This document shows positions 16,214 through 24,035 of a DNA stretch of 64,000 bases, in pieces (the stretch's first letter is position 1; each line of letters opens with the position of its first letter). A program made the position numbers and the translations under genes. Origin of the DNA: Rhizobium sp. R635 (lineage in GTDB: Bacteria > Pseudomonadota > Alphaproteobacteria > Rhizobiales > Rhizobiaceae); NCBI RefSeq assembly GCF_002211285.1, contig NZ_LOKX01000004.1, positions 62,001 to 126,000 on the forward strand. Reading direction: 5' to 3'. The notes under the pieces are model-generated. The model saw nothing but the letters and a program-made list of their open reading frames with translations, did not search any database and was not told the origin of the DNA.

Positions 16214-17770
16214 ATGTCGGACTATACCGAACTTGATAAGAAGCAGGATGTGCACATCCTGCATTCGATGGGCTATGCCCAGGAACTCGAACGGCGAATG
16301 AGTTCGTTCTCGAACTTCGCCGTATCATTCTCCATCATCTGCATCCTCTCCGGCGGCATCAATTCGCTGGCGCAGGCGACTTCGGGCGCCGGCGGAGCGG
16401 CGATCGGCATCGGCTGGCCTGTGGGATGCTTCATCTCGCTCGTCTTTGCCGTCGCCATGGCGCAGATCAGCTCCGCCTATCCGACGGCCGGCGGCCTCTA
16501 TCACTGGGGCTCGATCCTCGGCAACCGCTTCACCGGCTGGCTGACCGCCTGGTTCAACCTGCTCGGTCTCGTCACCGTGCTCGGCGCCATCAACGTCGGC
16601 ACCTATTATTTCTTCATGGGTTCCTTCGGCACCACCTATCTCGGGCTGACTGACACGACGACGGTGCGCATCCTGTTCCTGGTGATCATCACCGGCGCGC
16701 AGGCGCTGGTGAACCACATGGGTATCGGCTTGACCGCGAAGCTGACCGATTTTTCGGGCTATCTGATCTTCGCAAGCTCGATCGCGCTCGCGGTCGTCTG
16801 CCTGCTCGCAGCCCCCTCCTACGAGTTCGGCCGCCTCTTCACCTTCGCTAATTATTCCGGCGAAGTCGGCGGCAACGTCTGGCCGTCCACCTCGGGCACC
16901 TGGGTCTTCCTGCTCGGCCTTCTGCTGCCGATCTACACGATCACCGGCTACGACGCTTCGGCGCATACGTCGGAAGAAACCGTCAAGGCCGCCGAGTCGG
17001 TGCCGCGCGGCATGGTCGCTTCGGTCCTGTGGTCGGCGCTTTTCGGCTATATCATGCTGTGCGCCTTCGTGCTCATGCTGCCGAACATGGACGATGCGGC
17101 AAAACAGGGCTGGAACGTGTTCTTCTGGGCGATGGACAGCCAGGTGAACCCGATCGTCAAGGACATCCTCTATCTGGCGATCCTCGTCAGCCAGTGGCTG
17201 TGCGGCCTTGCAACCGTCACCTCGGTCTCCCGCATGATCTTCGCCTTCTCGCGTGACGGCGGCCTGCCGGCCTCCAAGGCGCTGTCGAAGGTCAGCCCGC
17301 AGTACCGCACCCCGGTGGCTGCGATCTGGACCGGCTCGATCCTGTCGGTGCTGTTCGTCTGGGGCTCCTCGCTGGTTACGATCGGCGACACGCCGGTTTA
17401 CACGATCGTCGTCTCGTGCACGGTCATCTTCCTGTTCTTCTCCTTCGCGATCCCGATCACGCTCGGCCTCTTCGCCTGGGGCACGTCGAAGTGGGACAAG
17501 ATGGGGCCGTGGAACCTCGGCGAAGGGATCTTCAAGCTCTTTGCCGTGCTGACGATCATCGCGATGGTCCTGATCTTCATTCTCGGCATCCAGCCGCCGA
17601 ACGAATGGGCGCTCTACATCACCGTCGGTTTCCTCGTGGTCACCGCAATCGTCTGGTTCGGCTTCGAGAGCCGGCGCTTCAAGGGGCCGCCGATCGGCGC
17701 CGATGTGGCAAAACGCCAGGCCGAGATCGCAGCGGCCGAAGCAGCCGTCGGCGAAAGCGGCGAACGCTAA
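16214..17770 (+). CDS. APC-superfamily amino acid/amine permease
   Basis: 518 residues with about twelve transmembrane helices. The first half carries the APC signature region FAVSFSIICILSGGINSL near residue 36 and QISSAYPTAGGLYHWGS near 90. The sequence YDASAHTSEETVKAAESVPR near 255 is typical of the amino-acid/choline/GABA permease branch. It would import an amine or amino acid by cation symport. The start at 16214 follows CAGGGGGAAG. It lies between the amidohydrolase and the GS-like ligase, so it probably supplies that pathway in parallel with the ABC importer. Confidence 0.88.
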   Translation: MSDYTELDKKQDVHILHSMGYAQELERRMSSFSNFAVSFSIICILSGGINSLAQATSGAGGAAIGIGWPVGCFISLVFAVAMAQISSAYPTAGGLYHWGSILGNRFTGWLTAWFNLLGLVTVLGAINVGTYYFFMGSFGTTYLGLTDTTTVRILFLVIITGAQALVNHMGIGLTAKLTDFSGYLIFASSIALAVVCLLAAPSYEFGRLFTFANYSGEVGGNVWPSTSGTWVFLLGLLLPIYTITGYDASAHTSEETVKAAESVPRGMVASVLWSALFGYIMLCAFVLMLPNMDDAAKQGWNVFFWAMDSQVNPIVKDILYLAILVSQWLCGLATVTSVSRMIFAFSRDGGLPASKALSKVSPQYRTPVAAIWTGSILSVLFVWGSSLVTIGDTPVYTIVVSCTVIFLFFSFAIPITLGLFAWGTSKWDKMGPWNLGEGIFKLFAVLTIIAMVLIFILGIQPPNEWALYITVGFLVVTAIVWFGFESRRFKGPPIGADVAKRQAEIAAAEAAVGESGER

Positions 17771-17797
17771 GGCATCGGGGCTTCCCTCTCCAATGGC

Positions 17798-17818
17798 GGG
17801 GCCGCATCCTGCGGCCCC
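17798..17818 (+). promoter_or_regulatory. GC hairpin between permease and GS-like gene
   Basis: Nine-bp perfect stem (17798-17806 with 17810-17818) and a three-base loop, 27 bases after the permease stop. No T-run follows, so it is more likely an RNA-processing or attenuation hairpin than a full terminator. Confidence 0.4.
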
Positions 17819-17917
17819 ATCACCGGTTCAACGAAAAGGCATCAGGCCATCATCCGGCCGAGCGCATGCGATTTCGTTGCCCCGATCTTCTCAATTCCAA
17901 TTTCAGGCGGATCAATC

Positions 17918-19285
17918 ATGAGCAGCAGCTACACAATCGACGATCTCAGGAAGGATGTTGCCGAGGGGCGCATCGATACGGTTCTGGCCTGCCAGGTGGA
18001 CATGCAGGGCCGGCTGATGGGCAAGCGTTTCCAGGCGGAATATTTCGTCGAAAGCGCCTGGAAGGAAACGCACAGCTGCAACTACCTGCAAGCCACCGAC
18101 ATGGAGATGGAGACCGTCTCCGGCTACAAGGCGACGAGCTGGGAGAAGGGCTACGGCGACTACACGATGAAGCCGGATCTTGCGACGCTGCGCCGCATTC
18201 CCTGGCTCGAGGGCACGGCGCTCGTGCTCTGCGACGTGCTCGACCATCACACCCATGAAGAGGTCGCCCATTCGCCGCGCGCGATCCTGAAGAAGCAGGT
18301 GAAGCGCCTCGAAGACATGGGCATGAAGGCCTATATGGCCTCCGAGCTGGAATTCTTCCTGTTCGACCAGAGCTATGAGGCGGCGCATACCGCGGGCTAC
18401 CGCAACCTCAAGCTCGCCAGCGCCTATAACGAGGACTATCACATCTTCCAGACCACGAAGGAAGAAGAGGTGATGCGGGCGATCCGCACCGGGCTGCAGG
18501 GCGCGGGCATTCCGGTCGAGAACTCCAAGGGCGAGGCGTCCGCCGGCCAGGAGGAGATCAACGTGCGTTATGCCGATGCGCTCGCCATGGCCGACCGGCA
18601 CGCGATCATCAAGAACGGCTGCAAGGAGATCGCCTGGTCGAAGGGCAAGGCCATCACCTTCCTCGCCAAGTGGAACTACAATGCCGCCGGCAGTTCCTCG
18701 CATATCCATCAGTCGCTCTGGAGCCTCGAGGAAAAGCCGCTGTTCTTCGATCACACCGGCAAATACGGCATGTCGCCGCTGATGCACAATTACATCGCCG
18801 GGCTTCTCGCCCATGCGAGCGAGATCACCTATTTCCTGGCGCCCTACATCAATTCCTACAAGCGCTTCATGGCCGGCACCTTCGCGCCGACCAAGGCGAT
18901 CTGGAGCAAGGACAACCGCACTGCCGGCTATCGCCTCTGCGGCGAGGAGACCAAGGGAATCCGTATCGAATGCCGCGTCGGCGGCTCCGATCTCAATCCC
19001 TATCTCGCCTTTGCCGCGCTGCTTGCCGCCGGTATCGACGGCATCGAGAACAAGCTGGAGCTCGAAGCTCCCTTCGTCGGTGACGCCTATGGCGGCAAGG
19101 ACATTCGCGAAATCCCGCGCACGCTGCGCGCGGCAACGACTGAAATGACGGAATCGGCAATGCTGCGCAAAGCCTTCGGCGACGACGTCATCGACCATTA
19201 CACCCGTGCTGCCGAATGGGAGCAGGAAGAATACGACCGCCGCATCACCGATTGGGAAGTGGCGCGCGGGTTCGAAAGAGCTTAA
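17918..19285 (+). CDS. glutamine synthetase-family ligase (gamma-glutamylamine synthetase type)
   Basis: 455 residues with the GS fold: a beta-grasp N-domain (about 20-110) and a catalytic domain. Metal-binding Glu residues are visible in ASELEFFLF (E143, E145) and near 207-213. The SSSHIHQSLW segment (His262, His264) replaces the SGxHxHxS loop of true GlnA, and KAIWSKDNRTAGYR near 326 carries the nucleotide/glutamate arginines. This divergent type includes PuuA-like and isopropylamine/ethanolamine-type gamma-glutamyl ligases that join glutamate to an amine using ATP. Genes for aldehyde and alcohol dehydrogenases follow. The amine is unknown; housekeeping GlnA is unlikely from the context. 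Confidence 0.82.
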   Translation: MSSSYTIDDLRKDVAEGRIDTVLACQVDMQGRLMGKRFQAEYFVESAWKETHSCNYLQATDMEMETVSGYKATSWEKGYGDYTMKPDLATLRRIPWLEGTALVLCDVLDHHTHEEVAHSPRAILKKQVKRLEDMGMKAYMASELEFFLFDQSYEAAHTAGYRNLKLASAYNEDYHIFQTTKEEEVMRAIRTGLQGAGIPVENSKGEASAGQEEINVRYADALAMADRHAIIKNGCKEIAWSKGKAITFLAKWNYNAAGSSSHIHQSLWSLEEKPLFFDHTGKYGMSPLMHNYIAGLLAHASEITYFLAPYINSYKRFMAGTFAPTKAIWSKDNRTAGYRLCGEETKGIRIECRVGGSDLNPYLAFAALLAAGIDGIENKLELEAPFVGDAYGGKDIREIPRTLRAATTEMTESAMLRKAFGDDVIDHYTRAAEWEQEEYDRRITDWEVARGFERA

Positions 19286-19303
19286 TAGCATTTTGCGGGT
19301 TTG

Positions 19304-19441
19304 CCCCTCACCCTAACCCTCTCCCCGCTTGCGGGGAGAGGGGACGTGCCCTGCGAGATGTTGGCGAGGAACGGAGAGGTCGCGGCCATCCCCCTTCGCC
19401 CCGCTTGCGGGGAGAAGGTGCCGGCAGGCGGATAAGGGGCC
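19304..19441. repeat. mosaic palindromic intergenic repeat (RIME-like), copy 3
   Basis: Contains CTCCCCGCTTGCGGGGAG near 19320-19338 and a second palindrome GCCCCGCTTGCGGGG near 19398-19413, then AAGGTGCCGGCAGGCGGAT and AAGGGG. The core matches copy 2 in opposite orientation. It fills the space between the GS-like gene and the dehydrogenase gene, so it is transcribed within the operon. Confidence 0.75.
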
Positions 19442-19485
19442 GTCGCCCACCTGAATTTTGAATGATACGAGGACAGGAAACGATC

Positions 19486-20871
19486 ATGGCAATGATCCAA
19501 TGCATTTCACCGGTCGACGGATCGGTTTACGCGGAGCGCGCGGCACTTTCGCTCGACGCCGCCAAGGACGTGGTGGCGCGCGCCTGCAAGGCGCAGAAGG
19601 CCTGGGCGAAACGGCCGCTTGAAGAGCGTGTCCAGCTTGTCCTGAAGGGCGCCGCACGACTGAACGAGATGTCCGATGTCGTCGTGCCGGAGCTTGCCTG
19701 GCAGATGGGCCGGCCGATCAAATACGGCGGCGAATACAAGGGCTTCAACGAGCGCTCCAACTATGTCGCCTCGATTGCGGCGGATGCGCTGGCGCCTGTC
19801 GTCGTCGAGGAGAGCGACCGTTTCGAGCGCCGCATCGAGCGCGAAGCGCATGGCGTCGTCTTCGTCGTCGCACCTTGGAACTATCCCTACATGACGGCGA
19901 TCAACACGATCGCGCCGGCGCTGATGGCCGGCAATACGGTGGTGCTGAAACATGCCTCGCAGACGCTGCTCGTCGGCGAACGGCTGGTGCAGGCCTTTAT
20001 CGAGGCCGGCGTTCCCGAGGATGTGTTCCAGAACGTCTTCCTCGACCATGAGACCACGTCGGCGCTGATTGCCGCCGGCAGCTTCAATTTCGTCAACTTC
20101 ACCGGATCGGTCGAAGGCGGCCGCTCGATGGAGCGGGCCGCTGCCGGCACCTTCACCGGCCTTGGCCTCGAACTCGGCGGCAAGGATCCGGGTTATGTCA
20201 TGGAAGACGCCGATCTCGATGCTGCCGTCGATACGCTGATGGACGGCGCCACTTATAATTCCGGCCAGTGCTGCTGCGGCATCGAGCGCATCTATGTGCA
20301 TGAATCGCTCTATGACGCCTTCGTCGAGAAATCGGTTGCCTGGGTTTCGAATTACAAGCTCGGCAATCCGCTCGATCCGGAAACTTCGCTCGGGCCGATG
20401 GCGAACAAGCGTTTCGCCAAGGTGGTGCGCGAGCAGATCGCCGATGCGGTCGCGAAGGGCGCCAAGGCGCTCGTCGACCCCAAGCTTTTCCCCCAGGATG
20501 ACGGCGGTGCCTATCTCGCGCCTGAGGTTCTCGTCGATGTCGACCATTCCATGGCCTTCATGCGCGAGGAGACTTTCGGTCCGGCCGTCGGCATCATGAA
20601 GGTGAAGAGCGACGAGGAGGCACTCGCCCTGATGAACGACAGCCAGTACGGGCTGACCGCCTCGCTCTGGACCAAGGATGTCGAGCGGGCGGCGCGGCTT
20701 GGCCGCGAGATCGAGACCGGCACCGTCTTCATGAACCGCGCCGACTATCTCGATCCGGCGCTCTGCTGGACCGGTGTCAAGGAGACCGGCCGTGGCGGCT
20801 CGCTGTCGATCATCGGTTTCCAGAATCTGACTCGCCCGAAATCCTTCCACCTGAAGAAAGTCACAGCATGA
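19486..20871 (+). CDS. NAD(P)-dependent aldehyde dehydrogenase
   Basis: 461 residues of the ALDH superfamily. The general-base Glu is in LGLELGGKDPGYV (Glu229) and the nucleophile is in NSGQCCCGIE (Cys263). The cofactor-binding VVAPWNYPYM is near residue 128 and FTGSVEGGRS near 205. It oxidises an aldehyde to its acid. ATG 19486 is chosen over ATG 19462 because AGGAAACGATC precedes it and MAMIQCISPVDG matches the usual family N-terminus. Its stop overlaps the alcohol dehydrogenase start (ATGA), so the two enzymes probably act consecutively. Confidence 0.9.
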   Translation: MAMIQCISPVDGSVYAERAALSLDAAKDVVARACKAQKAWAKRPLEERVQLVLKGAARLNEMSDVVVPELAWQMGRPIKYGGEYKGFNERSNYVASIAADALAPVVVEESDRFERRIEREAHGVVFVVAPWNYPYMTAINTIAPALMAGNTVVLKHASQTLLVGERLVQAFIEAGVPEDVFQNVFLDHETTSALIAAGSFNFVNFTGSVEGGRSMERAAAGTFTGLGLELGGKDPGYVMEDADLDAAVDTLMDGATYNSGQCCCGIERIYVHESLYDAFVEKSVAWVSNYKLGNPLDPETSLGPMANKRFAKVVREQIADAVAKGAKALVDPKLFPQDDGGAYLAPEVLVDVDHSMAFMREETFGPAVGIMKVKSDEEALALMNDSQYGLTASLWTKDVERAARLGREIETGTVFMNRADYLDPALCWTGVKETGRGGSLSIIGFQNLTRPKSFHLKKVTA

Positions 20872-22019
20872 GCAGCAACATCACCGCAAATTGGAGCTAT
20901 CCGACATCGGTCAAGCTCGGCCGGGGCCGCATCAAGGAACTGGCGGACGCCTGCAAGAGCCTCGGCATCAAAAAGCCGCTGCTCGTCACCGACCGCGGCC
21001 TCGCCTCGATGGCGATCACCAAGAATGCGCTCGATATCCTCGAAGATGCCGGCCTTGGCCGGGCGATCTTCGCCGATGTCGATCCGAACCCGAACGAGAA
21101 GAACCTCGAAGCCGGCGTCAAGGCTTTCAAGGACGGCGGTCATGACGGCGTCGTCGCCTTCGGCGGCGGCTCAGGCCTCGATCTCGGCAAGTGCGTCGCC
21201 TTCATGGCCGGCCAGACGCGGCCGGTCTGGGACTTCGAAGACATCGGCGACTGGTGGACGCGCGCGAGCCTCGATGGTATCGCGCCGATCGTCGCCGTGC
21301 CGACAACGGCCGGCACCGGCTCGGAGGTCGGGCGCGCCAGCGTCATCACCAATTCCGAAACGCATGTGAAGAAGATCATCTTCCATCCGAAGTTCCTGCC
21401 CGGCGTCGTCATCTCCGATCCGGAACTGACGGTCGGCATGCCGAAGATCATCACCGCCGGCACCGGCATGGATGCCTTCGCCCATTGCCTGGAAGCCTAT
21501 TCCTCGCCCTTCTATCACCCGATGTCGGCCGGCATCGCGCTCGAAGGCATGCGGCTCGTCAAGGAATTCCTGCCGCGCGCCTATCGGGAGGGCACCGATC
21601 TCGAAGCCCGCGCCAACATGATGGCTGCCGCCGCCATGGGCGCGGTCGCCTTCCAGAAGGGCCTCGGCGCCATCCATGCGCTGTCGCACCCGATCGGCGC
21701 CGTCTACAACACCCATCACGGCATGACCAATGCGGTTGTCATGCCGGCGGTGCTGCGCTTCAACCGCGCCGCGATCGAGGAGAAGATCGGCCGGGCGGCC
21801 GCCTATCTCGGCATTTCGGGCGGTTTCGACGGCTTCTACGATTATGTGCTGAAGCTCCGCTCCGAGCTCGGCGTGCCGGATACGCTGACGGCGATGGGAA
21901 TTGCACCCGACCGCATCGACGAATTGTCGGCCATGGCGATCGAAGATCCGAGTGCGGGCGGCAACCCGGTGGCGATGACGCTCGAAAACACCAAGGCGCT
22001 GTTCAGGGATTGCTTCTGA
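20868..22019 (+). CDS. iron-containing (type III) alcohol dehydrogenase
   Basis: 383 residues. The NAD-binding loop FGGGSGLDLGK is at residues 98-108. The metal site lies in GTGMDAFAHCLEAYSS (Asp, His) and GAIHALSHPIGAVYNTHHG (His residues) near 263-285. Family members oxidise primary alcohols to aldehydes with Fe2+ or Zn2+. Start overlap with the aldehyde dehydrogenase gene and the terminator behind it mark it as the last gene of the operon. A plausible role is oxidation of the alcohol end of a gamma-glutamylated amino alcohol. Confidence 0.9.
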   Translation: MSSNITANWSYPTSVKLGRGRIKELADACKSLGIKKPLLVTDRGLASMAITKNALDILEDAGLGRAIFADVDPNPNEKNLEAGVKAFKDGGHDGVVAFGGGSGLDLGKCVAFMAGQTRPVWDFEDIGDWWTRASLDGIAPIVAVPTTAGTGSEVGRASVITNSETHVKKIIFHPKFLPGVVISDPELTVGMPKIITAGTGMDAFAHCLEAYSSPFYHPMSAGIALEGMRLVKEFLPRAYREGTDLEARANMMAAAAMGAVAFQKGLGAIHALSHPIGAVYNTHHGMTNAVVMPAVLRFNRAAIEEKIGRAAAYLGISGGFDGFYDYVLKLRSELGVPDTLTAMGIAPDRIDELSAMAIEDPSAGGNPVAMTLENTKALFRDCF

Positions 22020-22044
22020 AAGCTTGAGGCGGACCTTCAAACTG

Positions 22045-22077
22045 GCCCGGAAGCCATTGGCTCTCCGGGCTTTTTTG
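22045..22077 (+). terminator. rho-independent terminator of the catabolic operon
   Basis: A GC stem between 22045-22056 and 22059-22070 (GCCCGGA/TCCGGGC with an inner AGCC/GGCT and one bulge) is followed by six T residues. It lies 26 bases after the alcohol dehydrogenase stop. Confidence 0.85.
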
Positions 22078-22091
22078 TATCGGCGGCATCC

Positions 22092-22366
22092 CTAGAGCCT
22101 TTCCGGGTTAGATTGCAGCATTCTGCCGAAGCAGGTTTTCGTCAGGGCAAAGGCGATTGGCGAAGGGCATACCTCTTGGTACGTCCGAGCCGATCGCCTT
22201 TGATCCTGGCGGAAACATGCCCGGCCCTTCGGGTTGGCTGAAACGGGCCGGCTGATCGACCGGCCGGCTTGGCCGTAGATCTGGGCTACGACGTGCGCCG
22301 GCCGGTCGACCATCCGACTCCGTTTGAGCCAACAGAATGCTGCAATCTAACCCGGAAAGGCTCTAG
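22092..22366. mobile_element. MITE-like element with 34-bp perfect terminal inverted repeats
   Basis: 275 bp bounded by bases 22092-22125 and 22333-22366, which are exact reverse complements over all 34 positions and begin and end with CTAG. A further 10-bp inner inverted repeat pairs 22148-22157 with 22193-22202, and GGCCGGC-type palindromes fill the centre. It has no credible coding frame. Short length, perfect ends and intergenic position fit a non-autonomous miniature element or a large palindromic repeat. No clear longer target duplication flanks it. Confidence 0.7.
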
Positions 22367-22420
22367 TTTTAGGGATGTGAAAAATACCGACTGCAATTTC
22401 GCCGCGCGCGTTTTGATTTT

Positions 22421-22450
22421 GTTAACCATGATTGGAAAGGATGGGTTAAC
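22421..22450 (+). promoter_or_regulatory. TTAACCAT-containing inverted repeat upstream of the ParA-like gene
   Basis: GTTAACCAT (22421-22429) and ATGGGTTAAC (22441-22450) form an imperfect inverted repeat 71 bases before the start codon. TTAACCAT is the known 8-mer variant of the CtrA site in alphaproteobacteria. CtrA control would suit a cell-cycle ATPase but is a guess from this motif. Confidence 0.35.
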
Positions 22451-22520
22451 CGCACGATGCTCCGACGGTGCGTAAAAAGAGCGATTCCGGCTCGCGCCAT
22501 TTTTCCTCCGAGGACCGAAC

Positions 22521-23219
22521 ATGCCAGTCATTACTTTCGCAAACACCAAGGGCGGCGCCGGCAAGACGACCGCAGTTCTGCTGCTCGCGACCGAGCTTGC
22601 CCGCAAGGGTTATCGCGTCACCATTCTCGATGCCGATCCGCAGCACTGGATTTCACGCTGGCATGAGATCTCCGGCGATGTGCCCAATATTTCGGTGATC
22701 GATTTCGTGACTACCGCCTCGCTGCCGCAGCATATCAGCGAGAACAAGCACAATACCGACTATTTCATCGTCGACCTGCCGGGCGCGCGCAACCCGCTGC
22801 TCGCTACCGCCGTCGGCCTTTCCGACCACGTGCTGATCCCGATCCAGGGCTGTGCGATGGATGCGCGGGGCGGGGCGCAGGTGCTCGAACTGCTGCAGTA
22901 TCTGGACGAGAAGGCGGGCATCAAGATCGGCCATTCGGTGGTGCTGACCCGCGTCAACTCGATGGTGACGACGCGGGCGCTGCAACTCGTCAAGTCGCTG
23001 CTCAGCGAGCGGCACGTGCCGGTGCTGGACACCGCGATCATCGAACGCTCGGCTTTCCGCGACATCTTCGACTGTGGCGGCACGCTGCACACGATCGACC
23101 CGACACGCGTCAGCAATCTCGACAAGGCGCGTGAGAACGCCACCTGTTTCGCCGAGGAAATGATGCGCAAGCTGCCGGTCAGGCTGACGGCCTCGGCCCG
23201 GATGGCGACGGCAGCCTGA
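22521..23219 (+). CDS. ParA/VirC1-like Walker-type ATPase, orphan
   Basis: 232 residues. The N-terminus carries the deviant Walker A KGGAGKTT (residues 10-17), the switch I-like DADPQHWISRW near 38 and the Walker B-like YFIVDLPGA near 80. Length, the DADxxxxxxRW pattern and the C-terminal ERSAFRDIFDCGG block resemble VirC1 and related small ParA proteins. Such ATPases position DNA or protein cargo. There is no parB gene or centromere-like repeat next to it, so it is an orphan. It ends at a terminator shared with the convergent ABC operon. Confidence 0.82.
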   Translation: MPVITFANTKGGAGKTTAVLLLATELARKGYRVTILDADPQHWISRWHEISGDVPNISVIDFVTTASLPQHISENKHNTDYFIVDLPGARNPLLATAVGLSDHVLIPIQGCAMDARGGAQVLELLQYLDEKAGIKIGHSVVLTRVNSMVTTRALQLVKSLLSERHVPVLDTAIIERSAFRDIFDCGGTLHTIDPTRVSNLDKARENATCFAEEMMRKLPVRLTASARMATAA

Positions 23220-23240
23220 CAGTTTTCCGCTTTCTCCAAT

Positions 23241-23279
23241 GAAATGCGTCCGGTTTGTCCCGTGACGCATTTCGTCTTT
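23241..23279. terminator. terminator between convergent ParA-like and ABC genes
   Basis: Ten-bp perfect stem (23241-23250 with 23264-23273) followed by GTCTTT on the plus strand and preceded by AGCGGAAA-type A-rich sequence in the reverse reading. It lies between two convergent stops. Confidence 0.65.
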
Positions 23280-24034
23280 CAGGCGCTTGCGGAGCGCCCA
23301 CCCTCATTGAGGGAGTAGGCCAGAAGGTCGGACAGGCGTCTTTTGACTGAGGCCAGTTCGTCCGACATGCGATTGCGTTGCCGCGGCAAGCCTATATCGA
23401 CCACTTCGAGAATGCGCCCTGGCCAGGGGCGCATCACGACCACCCGATCCGCCAGAAACGCCGCCTCTTCGATATCGTGGGTGACGAGCAGCATCGTCGT
23501 GGCATTCACACGCCAGAGATCGATCAAATGATCTTGCAGTTCGACACGCGTCATCGCATCGAGCGCGGAGAAGGGTTCGTCCAGCAAAAGCACGGCCGGC
23601 TTCGTCACGAGGGCGCGCGCCAAGGCCACACGCTGAGCCTGCCCGCCGGACAGCTCTTTGATCCAGCGTTTCTCGTAGCCGCGAAGGCCGATCTTCTCCA
23701 GGGCCGCCGATACCTGCTCGTCGCGTTCGCTGCCTGAGAGATGGCGCAGGCCGAAACCGATATTGTCGGCGACCGTCAGCCAGGGAAAGAGGCGAGGCTC
23801 CTGGAAAACGATATTCACCAGCGGGTCCGGCTCCGTCAGCCGCCGTCCCTTGAGGCTGATTTCGCCCTGCGTGGGCGCTTCCAGGCCAGACAACAGCCTC
23901 AGTAGAGTGCTTTTGCCGCAGCCCGACCCGCCAATGACCGCGACCAGTTCGCCCTTTCCGATATTCAGGGAAAAGTCTTGCAACGCGTGCGTTCCGTTGG
24001 GATAGATCTTGGATAGAGAGCTTATATCGAGCAT
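23279..24034 (-). CDS. ssuB: ABC transporter ATP-binding protein (SsuB/TauB type)
   Basis: 251 residues: a single compact ABC ATPase domain without TOBE extension, as in nitrate/sulfonate/taurine importers. Walker A is GGSGCGKST near 36-44, the signature ELSGGQAQRVALARAL near 128, Walker B VLLLDEPFSALD and the switch LVTHDIEEAAFLA. The ATG at 24034 lies two bases after the permease stop codon ends (24036), so the genes are tightly coupled. It energises sulfonate-type uptake with the neighbouring ssuC and ssuA products. The symbol reflects family, not proven substrate. Confidence 0.82.
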   Translation of the reverse strand: MLDISSLSKIYPNGTHALQDFSLNIGKGELVAVIGGSGCGKSTLLRLLSGLEAPTQGEISLKGRRLTEPDPLVNIVFQEPRLFPWLTVADNIGFGLRHLSGSERDEQVSAALEKIGLRGYEKRWIKELSGGQAQRVALARALVTKPAVLLLDEPFSALDAMTRVELQDHLIDLWRVNATTMLLVTHDIEEAAFLADRVVVMRPWPGRILEVVDIGLPRQRNRMSDELASVKRRLSDLLAYSLNEGGRSASA

Positions 24035-24035
24035 G

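Noticed and set aside
17918..19285. Housekeeping glutamine synthetase GlnA
   Set aside because: The His loop and neighbours differ from GlnA, and no glnB or tyrosine adenylylation-type C-terminus is evident.
22092..22366. Insertion sequence remnant
   Set aside because: No transposase fragment can be read in any frame; a miniature inverted-repeat element fits better.
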